Assembly (NCBI RefSeq): GCF_963678635.1 | Contig: NW_026970724.1 | Location: forward strand, 1 to 64,000 | Direction of reading: 5' to 3' | From: Symsagittifera roscoffensis | Lineage: Eukaryota > Xenacoelomorpha > Acoela > Convolutidae | Length of the DNA stretch: 64,000 nucleotides | Notes under the pieces: model-generated | What the model saw: only the letters and a program-made list of their open reading frames with translations | Told to the model about the DNA's origin: nothing | Database searches by the model: none | In this document: piece by piece, positions 11,006-23,200 of the stretch | Layout of the letters: each line of letters starts with the position of its first letter | How positions within the stretch are numbered: position 1 is the stretch's first letter | Translations under genes and position numbers: made by a program

Positions 11006-11334
11006 GGATATACTCGACTGAAATCTTTTATTCTGCAAAAAGATGTAATAATTACATAATTAAATCTTTTGGATTATAATTCCACTGTCAAAAATTTAAT
11101 CTCTGTATAAAAGATGTTTTGTCTCCTTTTGGCTCATATGAACGCAAAGTTTTACCGCGAAACAAAAACAGTTTAATAGAGATCCCTTCATATCACCTAA
11201 GAGAGTTGCGTGGTAGGTGGAAAATAAGTTTGCCAAAACAATCATCTTACTAAAACAATGTGCTCAGTATTTGGAGGCAAATAAAATACAAATTTGCATC
11301 TCAAGGAAACTTAAATTTAGAACAAAGAATTTAA

Positions 11335-12700
11335 AACTTAACAAGACTGCTCGTATCAGGGCGAGGCCCTGAATGTTCCGATTGCCTCTTAAGGTCTATG
11401 GAGCAGTAATAACATGGAAAAACTAAATGAAAGAAAAGAAAATGAAAAAAAAAATTTCCTAAAATTTGAAATTTTTTATGAAAATCATCTCCCACACGGC
11501 ATATAAAGTACAAAAGGTTAGATCTCGCTCCTTCTAACAAATCAATTGTGGCAAATAAGCCATTTTTAACCAATTTGGAACAATTTCGAGCACGGATTAG
11601 TTCTCCACTTACGCGTTAAAAGCGCGAAAAACATCGCGCGTTAATTGTCTCAAATTGGCAAAAATGCCAATCTTTAAATCACCATAACTTTATGAAAAAT
11701 AATCACCGATGAAATATCTTTTCAAATTTGAGCTCAGGACAACAGTACTTTTTGAATGATATAAAAAAATTCCGTCAAAAAGGGCTAGTTTAAAAGTCAA
11801 GATTTGTCTGAAAAAAAACGAAAGTCGGAACAATAAGGAACAAGTATCAGTTACCAAAAATGTTGGAGTGTTAAATAATTTTTATTTAGATCACTCCTAA
11901 GTTTACTTTGTTATTTCCAATGTGATGTTGTTCTCGGGAACGGGGGGAGGAGTAAACTTTCAGAAAAAAATTTGAAATTTGTCGACCTTTTTTCAAGTCC
12001 CAGAAGAACCTGTTATTACAATTTTTTTTGCACGGCATTCAAAATTGAAAAAACCGGCCAGAAAAAGTGTTTTTGGGCAATTTTTGGAAAAGATTGACCA
12101 AATAATTTCGTTTTTTGGCGCCCATTTCCCCCTCAAAATTAGTTAAAATTGGCGCCTTAGGCGGCCTTAGAAAAATTATAGGGTTGCTTGGCCTGAAATA
12201 ATTTTCAAAAATTGATACCAAAGGGGCGCCTTTGGTTGTTAAGGGGGTTGAGATCCTGAGTGGGGCATCCCCATTTGAACAGCCTTTTTTGCAAACTGTC
12301 CGCTAACATGGCTGGCAAACTAAGATATTTCATTAAGTTGAATGATATGTCAAACTTAGTTTTTCAGTCGTCATCCGAGATGCTACTTTTTTTGCGAAAA
12401 ATCTGTGGCAATCTTTTTAATAGGTAAGAGCATAAGAATGGACCAGAAATGACTTCGATTCAGTTTATGCTGGTTTTTTAAAAGTTTTGTTCATAAAATG
12501 CAAGATATGCAACCTTTGTGGTAATTAGGAGCAAGTTTGATGATTTTTAAACGTCCAAAGCATTTATTTTGTTTTTTATCCTCTGACAAGATCACGTCGG
12601 AAGTTCTGGTTCTTAGTCGAAATTTTATCGATGCTTTTTTATAATAATTATGAAAACAATAATCATAACCATGATCAAAATAAGATTGAATTAAGCTCTT
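11335..12700 (-). repeat. Right arm of 1.36-kb inverted repeat
   Basis: Reverse complement of 8370-9735. It begins with a reversed R1 copy (11340-11833) and ends in the LINE tail. From about 11768 onward it is also the start of the first copy of the 7.6-kb tandem duplication. Confidence 0.75.
11340..11833 (-). repeat. Dispersed repeat R1 copy (reverse)
   Basis: Right end AACAAGACTGCTCG at 11340, then a 7-bp hairpin with a 3-base loop (TCAGGGC GAG GCCCTGA, 11356-11372), the CGCGCG centre, and GTCGGAACAA at 11824-11833. The left breakpoint of the 7.6-kb tandem duplication lies inside this copy at about 11768. Confidence 0.85.
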
Positions 12701-15333
12701 AGTCATTGATAACAAAGTTAGAAAAAAAACTTGAAAACCATGTCTCTGCAACAATCGAGTATCTAAACAATTGTAATTCGTCAACCAATAAAAGGCTCAT
12801 ATTTTTTCTAAAGATTACAGTTTCTTGAAAAGGATCATAGCCAGGCAAATTATTCAATCTCGCGAGGGTGTTTTTGTTTGACATTTTTGCGACAGGGTAA
12901 AACAAACTTTCGAAACTTTGCTGCGTTTTATCATTGGCATTCTCAAAAACGTCTTGTTTCCTCTTCGATTTGAATTAGGGCCCGAGACGATTGTACAAAA
13001 TGAAGAAAATTTATCGGCAACTCGTTTTTAAGAAGGTTATTCAGCAAAGTTGAATCGATTTTAAATAACATCAGTGAACTTGGCAACAGGTTGATTTTTT
13101 GAAGTAAAAAACAAAAGCGTATTAAATCAATACATGTTTTATGTAGCACCTTTTTATGCATCGTCGTTGAGATTTTTCTTTTCGCCTAGATTGGTTTTTA
13201 GTCACAAACTAAACTGGGGATACATGAAAATTTTATTAATAGTATGAAGCTTTTAAAAAGCGAAACCCGAACAGAGCTACTAAGTGAGTTTGGCGAAGAC
13301 TTTCCGATACAATTAAAACGTGTGTTTGCTGTTTTCAGCTCGACGGTGATGTGGTATATCCATGACATTTTGAAACTGCGCCAAACGCCAAGGTTTTTCA
13401 GAGTATGTTTTAAAATTATTTGTTCTCCATCAATAGATGAAAGATCGCTTAATTGTATCGCTTGTTTGATTTTTGAAACTTAAATTGGTCAAATTTGTGA
13501 AAATTAAAATCAATTTTTTTTTCGGCTGCCCAGATGATTACATTGTTTAGATCTGTTTTGAATCGATGAAAGGTCCAACCCAATTCAAATTTTTATTATA
13601 CCGTCAGCATTTAGAAAGGAAATGTTGTTAATAATTTCCGCTATATCGTTTATAGATAGAGAAAACAAGATTACTGCAAAGTAGATCCATGTGTACTACC
13701 AGCTGTTATTTTGCGGGAATGACAAATTATTACCAAGAAAAGTTATTTGTTTTCTGTTTGTGGAATAAGATGCAAAAAATTGAAGAAACTCATAGTCGAA
13801 TCCTATTTTGGCAAGCTTGTAAAAAATGATATATTGGCTAATAGAGTCAAAACCTGTTGCAATATCAGTAACAGCGTGAGAGTTATTTCTCCCTATTCTT
13901 TTTTATGTATACAACATCACAGTACAATATAAGGTTTGTCACAGTCGAATGATGTTTTCTGAATCCTTGTTAAATTTTACGCAACTTTCATTAATTGAAC
14001 TCTTTTGTTCATTACATAAAACTATTTCAAACAATAAGGCGAGTGCATGAAGTCTTGAAATGCGCCTGTAAATATCAATGTTTTGTAATTGTAGTTGTCA
14101 ACAAAGCTTTTTGTATAAAAGATTATAGTGTGCTGATTTCCAGAAACTGTTTATTACTGACTATGCAATTAAACAAATCAACATATCATTCAAACGGAAC
14201 TGTGAAACAAAAATTAAAACATAGGGAGATATACCATAAATTGACTTTGTCCTTTTTTCACTTCGATAAGAATTTTGCGATACGAAAAGAAAATTTGTGA
14301 TAATTATATTCCTTGGAAAAAACTTTCGCTGGGAACATTCAGTGGTTCGTGTTCAATTTTGAACACAGATGCAGAAAACTCGTTAAAAGCCTCACCAATT
14401 GCAAAATTGGAGCATAAACTTGTATTTTAGTATGAACTTTTCTTGGGTTTTTTTGCCTTTCCCTTTATCGATCTGAAAAATTTTTTGTTTGCAGTGTTTA
14501 ACTTTTTTTTGTCAAAATAATTATGTTTAAACGCCGTATGAAGACAACTTTCAGCATTATTTTCGTGTGATGACATGCATTGGGAGGTTTTAGAGCAAAG
14601 AATTGTCATTTTTTGAATAAATTTGCTAAGGGCTTGACAATACAACTCATAGAATGTTTCAAGCATTACATTTGCATCAGTCGAGCATGGAAGTCTGTTG
14701 CTTAAGAAAAACAAACGCATTGATTAGGAGTCTGCTTAACGGATACAGTATTGATTTAGATTTATCTGATCCGTTTCATTTTTAAATGCTATTTCCCAAT
14801 ATGATTTCAGAAGCTTTTGTTAATTCCGAAGATATTACATACAGAATGAATGTCCAATAAAACTATTTGCTGTAAAAAAAAAACAATGTAAACCAAGATT
14901 GACCCTCGCAATTGATTTCAAAAAACTGGATTCACGTTGGTCATCACTTGATAAAGTATTCCATTGAACTGAAGTCAAGTTCAGATCGCCGCATAAAATT
15001 CAGTGCGTTGTGTTCCTGTTAGATACTTGATATTTGAATTTTTTGTTCGCCTCACTCAATTTTGTGTTTTTTTTAAATTATATTTGCCTTTAGATTATGA
15101 AAAATGTCATGTGGTGGATTGTAAATGGCTGTTATGCAAAGCATTAGGTTATTCAGCTTCACAAACAAATATGAACCAACGCCAAAAAGGACCGGTTGTT
15201 CATCGATGACTTTTAAGTTAGATGATGTTTGAAGCACAATTAGGACTTCTCCATGATGTCCAGTTTTCCTATCAGAACGGTGAATTACTTCGTATACATC
15301 TGTGTAGAAGATGTATCTGCAATTCAGTGACAA
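12699..15333 (-). pseudogene. LINE ORF2 remnant: endonuclease and reverse transcriptase
   Basis: Visible blocks on the minus strand: endonuclease (YEVIHRSDRKTG near 15290, then CGDLNLTSVQWN near 14980, the family's GDFN...W signature), RT palm (ATGFDSISQ...YSTNRKQ near 13860-13760), the second catalytic block (INDIAEI...NADG near 13640), where the usual FADD is changed, and the thumb-type block (KNLGV...SWIYHI near 13400-13340). The changed catalytic aspartates and many stops show that it is dead. The final part contains RLNNLPGYDPF (about 12850), a typical LINE C-terminal region. Confidence 0.8.
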
Positions 15334-16049
15334 AAGTTCAAGGTCACTAAGTTGTCAAGTGGAAGAGTTAATTTTACCAAGAAATGGATCATACTCAGAT
15401 TGAACTTCTTTGTGGCAGTTAATTGTGTAAGTGCCAAAAACAAGGTTTCCAGCCTCTTTTTTGAATTTTAATTTTTCGTTTTTCATCAAAGAACTCAAAT
15501 CGTATCTATATTACAGAAATGCGTTTTCGTTCTGAAAATTCGCTTATTTCAGAAAATCCTTGATATACATATTCAAATTCCTCAGCTTAATCAAGGACAA
15601 AGAAAAAATAATTTATGATACCAAGAAGATGAAATGTTAAAGACAAGTGGTCTTGATTTGTATGGTCGCTCTTAACCAGACTAAAAAAGTCGCTCATAGA
15701 GATTTTTTAAAGTTCCATCCTCTCTCTGAACATTTGCAGCAATCCATTTCTATTCCATTCAGTTCGTACAACTTATTGTCCTGTATGTTTTCTGCTAATC
15801 CATTTATCGATAGTTTTTTTTCCGATAAGACTAGAGTCTGTTTTTAGCTTGGGTCTAAGGTGGGAGCATTTTCAATTGTCTTAGATAAACTGGTCTCAAT
15901 TGATGAAAAATCGTTACTCGGTCTAATGGACTGCTTCAAAGAAGCAAGGTTTTCAATTTCTGAAATTTCTTTCTGAATAGTCAATATTTGGTCGTTATTC
16001 TGTTGAAAGAAATTTTACATCGGCTAAATTGTTTTAGATTCTTGAATTT

Positions 16050-16260
16050 GCGTTTTAGATTTTGTTCATGATTTTCAATTTATCATGCTTTATTTTTAGG
16101 TCTAAACACTCCTCGCATTTCCAGAATAAACCTTTCACTTTGCCCTATTTTTGGAGAACTTCCTTATGCAAGTTGCTACAGTCATCGTGGAACCACGTTT
16201 CGCAAATAACACACCATATACAAATTAAATTAGCATTCTTATCGGAAAAGCTTACATGGA
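16050..16260 (-). pseudogene. LINE ORF1 remnant with PHD-like finger
   Basis: The minus strand reads CIWCVICETWFHDDC followed about 20 residues later by FWKCEEC, the cysteine/histidine spacing of a PHD-type finger, then a Lys-rich stretch. Stops follow. PHD fingers are known in the first ORF of some LINE clades. The copy at 23690-23840 has the same motif with CQWC. Confidence 0.65.
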
Positions 16261-16290
16261 TATTCGGGATGTTCAAGTAATCAATTACTT

Positions 16291-17422
16291 ATATTCTGTT
16301 CATTAGACGTTTTTCGTTACTTTTTTAGACATTTTCATGCTAAAAATTTTGGATTGATCTCACAAAATTCAATCATCTGCTCCAAGCCTAAATTGAATCT
16401 GGATGCTTTCATTCCAGCCCAAGAGTCCACCAATAGATATCTGTTGGAGTATTCAATCTAAATGTTTCCTCCAAACCAAATCCAAAGTCCACTAGTTCTT
16501 TTCAGGTCTTCCACGCGCACTGTTTCATTGGTGGTCTGATAAAGTAATGGTACGCAAAAAAGAAGCAATTTTAATTAAAATAAAAAAATTTTTAGATTAA
16601 TTGCAAACTTTTGCAGCAATAATGGTCTCAAAACTGGTGAAAAAGCCTTTTTTCAAAAAGTTAGCATTGCAGTGGTCTACTGAGAAAAATTGGTTAAAAA
16701 ATAGGATATTCGATTTATTCAAATACTGTCAAAATTGCAAAAATGTGTCAGTTTAATGAATTTGCTCAAAAGTCTTCAAATATCTTGCTGAATACGCAAA
16801 AAAAGTTAAAACAAGCACATTAGGAGCCTGAAAGTTCATTTTTAGCAATTAAAGCTGTTGAAAAGTTGTTTTTGGTACCACGGCGAAAAATTTTCTTTTT
16901 ACTCTTTTTTAGTATTTGTTCGTTTGTAAAAAAATATATTTTCTTGTCGTTTTAAATGATTTAAGTATTTAAAAAAGATTTAAAACAAGCAAAGATTATT
17001 ACTAGTGTCGGTTTATAGTTTCTTACGCCGGTATATTTTTATATTGTTTGTAGATTTTCTCAAGTTTTCACTATATATGGGTCGTTTTAAAACTTTTAGT
17101 TTCGGCTCATAAGTTTTAGGTAGAAGACCGCTTAAATGTGAGCTCACGATGACCCAACATGATGACTTTGAAGAATCAAAAACATTAAAATAAACGTTTA
17201 AGCATCCAAGGAGAACACGTTTATTTTATTCTGATTTTGGGGACGTTTTTCTCGAAACTTTTTAAATATACAGCTATTTTAATCTTGATTTCAATCCGTT
17301 TTTTAGTATTCATTCAATCAGTATATCAGTATTTTAATCAGACTTTCATTGCCGTTCACTAAGGGCAGTTCTTATATGCGACTTGTAATTCGTGAAAAAT
17401 TCTGCCACTATCAAAATCAGTT
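16291..17422. other. Non-coding DNA 3' of SDR exon 3a
   Basis: AT-rich. Apart from a minus-strand open stretch at 16540-16330 (possibly the 5' part of the LINE) nothing is recognised. The equivalent in copy 2 is 23880-25012. Confidence 0.4.
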
Positions 17423-17431
17423 TTATAGTGG
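17405..17431 (-). promoter_or_regulatory. Hairpin over the SDR stop codon, copy 3a
   Basis: CCACTAT and ATAGTGG flank an AAAA-CTGA-TTTT inner stem, so the TAA stop codon sits inside a hairpin. It is identical at 24995-25021. Significance unknown. Confidence 0.35.
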
Positions 17432-17625
17432 ATTATAGCAATTGAGTCCCCCGTCTACCATTGTAATGTTACCAGTGACGAACGAGGCCTCCTTGCTTGC
17501 AATGAACGCGATTATGTTGGCAACTTCCTCTGGTGCTCCGCCTCTTCCGACTGCATGGCTGTTCTTGCACCTCTCAACTAGTTCATCAACTGCAGAACGA
17601 GGCATCCCACACCTTTCATGGATAC
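17423..17625 (-). CDS. Duplicated terminal exon (3a) of the SDR gene
   Basis: The minus strand has a TACTAG acceptor, then GTATCC..., 67 codons ending in TAA. It encodes the same residues as exon 3b at 25215-25013: GIHERCGMP, GRGGAPEEVANIIAFI, GNITMVDGGL. It carries the same phase-1 acceptor, so exon 2 could in principle join to either. Exon 3b is 7.6 kb closer and carries its own stop, so 3a would be used only by skipping 3b. There is no change in the protein, which makes it a duplicate by structure. Its 3' flank is nearly the same. Confidence 0.85.
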
Positions 17626-18212
17626 CTAGTATTAGGAAAATCATTTCATTAGGACATTTCGTTACGCCTGCTTGGAAGTGTTTCTTAGACTATTCATCTC
17701 AGCATAGAAAAAGAACATTCAAAAATTGATGAATTGGTTTTTTAGTGCACTAATAGATGTTGCTCATCCTGTTTTGCGCTAGTTTTCTGCACGAATGATA
17801 CAGAACTGCTCATGTTAGAGCAAAAACGTTAATGAAATGACTATCCGGTAAAGTCTAAGCGATAATGCATCTTCTTATAGTATCTAAAAATGGTATTTAT
17901 TTTATGAAAACACCCTCCCACGTTCTATTAAAAGTAGTCTGAAAATCGACCCTGGAGTTTTTCGAAAACCCCGGACTGCTATCTTTACTCTAAGCTAACT
18001 GCGCTGAGAGCTAGTCGTTCAAACTTTGATAGTTTTATTTATGATTTTTTTCTGGATTTGTTATTTCACACTGGTTGCCTTATCAAATTGACTTGAGGCA
18101 AGTTATTTCAGTCCTATTAGTTCCTTATACAACTCCAAAGGTTTACAAAACATACCACTCAAGGGGCAATCGCAACATTTAAGGCTTTTGCACTGTTATA
18201 CGAGCAGTCTTA
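17626..18212. other. Gene-free stretch (SDR intron-like)
   Basis: The equivalent of the 5' flank of exon 3b. No coding or RNA feature was seen. It ends in a 14-bp stub TATACGAGCAGTCTT that is identical to the R1 right end and abuts the next R1 copy. Confidence 0.4.
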
Positions 18213-18754
18213 TTGTTCCGACTTTCGATACGAAAGTAACGGAATATTTGTGCTCGGGGTGGGTTTTTTTCTTCAGACATTTTTCGACTTTAAACTAGCC
18301 ATTTTTGACGGAATTTTTTTTTATCATTCAAAAGGTTTTGTCGTCCTGAGCTTAAATTTGAAACGATATTTCACCTGTGATCTTTTTTTGTAAAGTTATG
18401 AGGGTTTAAAGATTGCCATTTTGGGCATTTTGACCAATTTGGGACAATTAACGCGCGATATAATTCGCGCTATCAACGCATAAGCCGAGATTCAATCCGT
18501 CTTATAAATCTTTCCAAATTGGTTGAAGGAATTTTATTTGCCATAATTGATTTGTTACAAGGAACGAAATCTCTTTTTTTGTACTTTAAATGGCGTGTGG
18601 GGGATGACTTTCATAAAAAATTTCAAATTTTAGAAAAAAAAATTTTCAATTTAATTTATTTCATTTAATTTTTTTAATGTTATTACTGCTGCTCCATAAA
18701 CCTTAAAAGGCAGTCGGAACATTCAGGGTTCGCCCTGATACGAGCAGTCTTGTT
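18213..18754 (+). repeat. Dispersed repeat R1, full copy
   Basis: Left end TTGTTCCGACTTTCGATACG, in which CCGACTTTCG and CGAAAGTAACGG form an imperfect hairpin. Then come the ACTAGCCATTTTTGACGG block, a CpG-rich centre (GCGCGATATAATTCGCGC) and a right end with CAGTCGGAAC, a perfect TCAGGG-TTCG-CCCTGA hairpin (18723-18738) and TACGAGCAGTCTTGTT. GTTCCGACT at the left and AGTCGGAAC near the right are inverted. No coding capacity; non-autonomous. Confidence 0.9.
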
Positions 18755-19269
18755 AATGTCCTTGAACGAATTATTTTTCGATAATTAGCAAGGGACATAG
18801 AGTTTGCAATTTTTCGATTTCAAAGACGAAATGGTCTAGATTTTTTCTCTCGTTTTTGCCGTTTTCTCTGCAACTAAGATAAATGATTGAAGTTTTGATG
18901 AATGATCGATGAATCATTTTGGAATGATCTGGTCGAATTTGATGAATTTCTTCTAATCTCATAATATAGCCAATACATCATTGCTATTTCATAGGTGTTC
19001 TTTTTTTTGGAAACATTTTGGCAAACAAAACAACGAAATTGAGAATAGAAATTCAATTTGGTTCTTTTTAACAAAACAACAATTAGAAAATAAAACATAA
19101 GCGTCAATGAACGGTTGAATAATTGTTTACAATTTGCGTTGATGATCAATATAAGCCAACCAATGAAATGTTACAACACTGGAAGCTTGACGGCCCCCAA
19201 CAATGTACAAAATTCGCATTGGGAGTCATGTTGTCTCTTATTCTTGTCCAGCGTTCAAAACCTTATAAT
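18755..19269. other. Gene-free stretch
   Basis: AT-rich; the equivalent of 26378-26892. No coding or RNA feature was recognised. Confidence 0.4.
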
Positions 19270-19369
19270 CAGGGGCGGATCTAGGATTTTCTCGAGGGGG
19301 GAGGCGGATTTTCAAAAAAATCGAAAATTTTGACGACCTTTTTTTTAGGTCGACCAAATTCATTTTTCA
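19270..19369 (+). mobile_element. hAT-type MITE, left end only (cut by the duplication)
   Basis: Preceded by CTTATAAT (19262-19269) and starting CAGGGGCGGATC, it is the left 100 bp of the MITE that is complete at 26893-27323. It stops at 19369, where R1 sequence (AATTCCGTC) begins: this is the junction of the tandem duplication. Confidence 0.9.
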
Positions 19370-20269
19370 AAATTCCGTCAAAAACGGCTAGTTAAAAAGT
19401 CGAAATTTGTCTGAAAAAAACCCACGAAAGTCGGAACAATAAGGAACAAGTATCAGTTACCAAAAATGTTGGGGTGGTAAATGATCTTTATTTAGATCAT
19501 TCCTAAATTTACCTGATTATTTCCAATGTGATATTGTTCTCTCGAGCGGGGGGGGGGGGGGGCAAACTTTCAAAAAAAAATTTGAAATTTGTCGACCTTT
19601 TTTCAAGTCCCATGAGAACCTGTTATTACAATTTTTTTTGCACGGCTTTCAAAAATTGAAAAAACAGGCCACAAAAAGTGTTTTTGGGCAATTTTTGGAA
19701 AAGTTTGACCAAATAATTTCGTTTTTTGGCGCCCATTTCCCCCTCAAAATTAGTTAAAATTGGCGCCTTAGGCGGCCTTAGAAAAATTATAGGGTTGCTT
19801 GGCCTGAAATAATTTTCAAAAATTGATACCAAAGGGGCGCCTTTGGTTGTTAAGGGGGTTGAGATCCTGAGTGGGGCATCCCCATTTGAACAGCCTTTTT
19901 TGCAAACTGTCCGCTAACATGGCTGGCAAACTAAGATATTTCATTAAGTTGAATGATATGTCAAACTTAGTTTTTCAGTCGTCATCCGAGATGCTACTTT
20001 TTTTGCGAAAAATCTGTGGCAATCTTTTTAATAGGTAAGAGCATAAGAATGGACCAGAAATGACTTCGATTCCGTTTATGCTGGTTTTTTAAAAGGTTTG
20101 TTCATAAAACCTTTGTGGTAATTAGGAGCAAGTTTGATGATTTTTAAACGTCCAAAGCATTTATTTAGTTTTTTATCCTCTGACAAGATCACGTCTGAAG
20201 TTCTGGTTCTCAGTCGATGTTTTTTTATAATAATCATGAAAACAATAATCATAACCATGATCAAAATAA

Positions 20270-23200
20270 GATTGAATTAAGCTCTTAGTCATTGATAACA
20301 AAGTTAGAAAAATAAACTTGAAAACCATGTCTCTGCAACAATCGAGTATCTAAACAATTGTAATTCATCAACCAATAACAGGCTCATATTTTTTCTAAAG
20401 ATCACAGTTTCTCGAAAAGGATCATAGCCAGGCAAATTATTCAACCTCGCGAGGGTGTTTTTATTTGACATTTTTTGCGACAGGGTAAAACAAACTTTCG
20501 AAACTTTGCTACGTTTTATCATTGGCATTCTCAAAAACGTCTTGTTTCCTGTTCGATTTGAATTAGGGCCCGAGACGATTGTACAAAATGAAAAAAATTT
20601 ATCGGCAACTTGTTTTTAAGAATGTTATTCAGCAAAGTTGAATCGTTTTTAAATAACATCAGTGAACTTGGCAACAGGTTGATTTTTTGAAGTAAAAAAA
20701 CAAAAGCTTATTAAATCAATACATGTTTTATGTAGCACCTTTTTATGCATCGTCGTTGAGATTTTTCTTTTCGCTTAGATTGGTTTTTAGTCACAAACTA
20801 GACTGGGGATACATGAAAATTTTATTGATAGTATGAAGCTTTTAAAAAGCGAAACCCGAACAGAGCTACTAAGTGAGTTTGGCGAAGACTTTCCGATACA
20901 ATTAAAACGTGTGTTTGCTGTTTTCAGCTCGACGGTGATGTGGTATATCCATGACATTTTGAAACTGCGCCAAACACCAAGGTTTTTCACAGTATGTTTT
21001 AAAACTATTTGTTCTCCATCAATAGATGAAAGATCGCTTAATTGTATCGCTTATTTGATTTTTGAAACTTAAAGTGGTCAAATTTGTGAAAATTAAAATC
21101 AATTTTATTTTCGGCTGACCAGATGATTACATTGCTTAGATCTGTTTTGAATCGAAGAAAGGTCCATCCCAATTCAAATATTTATTATATCGTCAGCATT
21201 TAGAAAGGAAATGTTGTTAATAATTTCCGCAATATCGTTTATAGATAAAGACAACAAGATTACTGCAAAGTAGATCCATGTGTACTACCAACTGTTATTT
21301 TGCGGGAATGACAAATTATTACCAAGAAAAGTTATTTGTTTTCTGTTTGTGGAATAAGATGCAAAAAATTGAAGCAACTCATAGTCGAATCCTATTTTGG
21401 CAAGCTTGTAAAAAATGATATATTGGCTAATAGAGTCGAAACCTGTTGCAATATCAGTAACAGCGTGAGAGTTAATTCTCCCTATTCTTTTTTATGTATA
21501 CAACATCACAGTACAATATAAGGTTTGTCACAGTCGAATGATGTTTTCTGAATCCTTGTTAATTTTTACGCAATTTTCATTAACTGAACTCTTTTGTTCA
21601 TTACATAAAACTATTTGAAACAATAAGGCGAGTGCATGAAGTCTTGAAATGCGCCTGTAAATATCAATGTTTTGTAATTGTAGTTTTCAACGAAGCTTTT
21701 TGTATAAAAGATTAAAGTGTGCTGATTTCCAGAAACAGTTTATTACTGACTATGCAATTAAACAAATCAACATATCATTCAAACGGAACTGTGAAACAAA
21801 AATTAAAACATAGGGAGATATACCATAAATTGACTTTGTCCTTTTTTCACTTCGATAAGAATTTTGCAATACGAAAAGAAAATTTGTGATAATTATATTC
21901 CTTGGAAAAAACTTTCGCTGGGAACATTCAGTGGTTCGTGTTCAATTTTGAACACAGATGCAGAAAACTCGTTAAAAGCCTCACCAATTGCAAAATTGGA
22001 GCATAAACTTGTATTTTAGTATGAACTTTTCTTGGGTTTTTTTGCCTTTCCATTTATCGATCTGAAAATTTTTTTGTTTGCAGAGCTTAACTTTTTTTGT
22101 CAAAATAATTATGTTTAAACGCCGTATGAAGACAACTTTCAGCATTATTTCGTGTGATGACATGCATTGGGGGGTTTTAGAGCAAAGAATTGTCATTTTT
22201 TGAATAAATTTGCTAAGGGCTTGACAATACAACTCATAGAATGTTTCAAGCATTACATTTGCATCAGTCGAGCATGGAAGTCTGTTGCTTAAGAAAAACA
22301 AACGCATTGATTAGGAGTCTGCTTAACGGATACAGTATTGATTTAGATTTATCTGATCCGTTTCATTTTTAAATGCTATTTCCCAATATGATTTCAGAAG
22401 CTTTTGTTAATTCCGAAGATATTACATACAGAATGAATGTCCAATAAAACTATTTGCTGTAAAAAAAAAACAATGTAAACCATGATTGACCCTCGCAATT
22501 GATTTCAAAAAACTGGATTCACGTTGGTCATCACTTGATAAAGTATTCCATTGAACTGAAGTCAAGTTCAGATCGCCGCATAAAATTCAGTGCGTTGTGT
22601 TCCTGTTAGATACTTGATATTTGAATTTTTTGTTCGCCTCACTCAATTTTGTGTTTTTTTTTTAAAATTATATTTGCCTTTAGATTATGAAAAATGTCAT
22701 GTGGTGGATTGTAAATGGCTGTTATGCAAAGCATTAGGTTATTCAGCTTCACAAACAAATATGAACCAACGCCAAAAAGGACCGGTTGTTCATCGATGAC
22801 TTTTAAGTTAGATGATGTTTAAAGCACAATTAGGACTTCTCCATGATGTCCAGTTTTCCTTTCAGAACGGTGAATTACTTCGTATACATCTGTGTAGAAG
22901 ATGTATCTGCAATTCAGTGACAAAAGTTCAAGGTCACTAAGTTGTCAAGTGGAAGAGTTAATTTTACCAAGAAGTGGATCATACTCAGATTGAACTTCTT
23001 TGTGGCAGTTAATTGTGTAAGTGCCCAAAAACAAGGTTTCCAGCCTCTTTTTTGAATTTTAATTTTTCGTTTTTCATCAAAGAACTCAAATCGTATCTAT
23101 ATTACAGAAATGTGTTTTCGTTCTGAAAATTCGCTTAATTCAGAAAATCCTTGATATACATATTCAAATTCCTCAGCTTAATCAAGGAGAAAGAAAAAAA

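Larger units (their letters stand above)
9736..11334. other. Spacer of the inverted repeat, no gene seen
   Basis: Contains a hairpin-forming repeat (10464-10577) and a direct repeat (10818-11005). The rest is AT-rich without coding character. Confidence 0.5.
12690..16290 (-). mobile_element. Decayed LINE (non-LTR retrotransposon), copy 1
   Basis: Reading the minus strand gives, in order: a PHD-like cysteine/histidine segment (16230-16090), an endonuclease segment (15333-14895) and reverse transcriptase segments (13880-13290), then a C-terminal piece (12905-12740). Stops and frameshifts separate the pieces. A PHD-type first ORF followed by an apurinic-type endonuclease and RT suggests the CR1/Jockey side of LINEs. 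The 3' tail is shared with the outer part of the inverted repeat at 8370. A further minus-strand open stretch at 16540-16330 may be its 5' extension. Confidence 0.8.
11768..19369. repeat. 7.6-kb tandem duplication, copy 1
   Basis: It aligns end to end with 19370-26990, with scattered substitutions and small indels. It carries the LINE remnant, SDR terminal exon copy 3a (17423-17625), an R1 copy and the first 100 bp of a hAT MITE. It lacks 33 bp present in copy 2 (25529-25562), a loss flanked by the short repeat CTGAAA. Offsets between copies run from about 7590 to 7623. Confidence 0.92.

Noticed and set aside
13244-13483. 79-codon plus-strand open frame, also at 20833-21072
   Set aside because: It is the antisense of the LINE reverse transcriptase thumb region; it stays open in both copies because the duplication is recent.
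18213-18754. Calling R1 a Helitron outright
   Set aside because: The 3' hairpin fits, but the terminal CTTG does not match CTRR and the insertion site is not defined.
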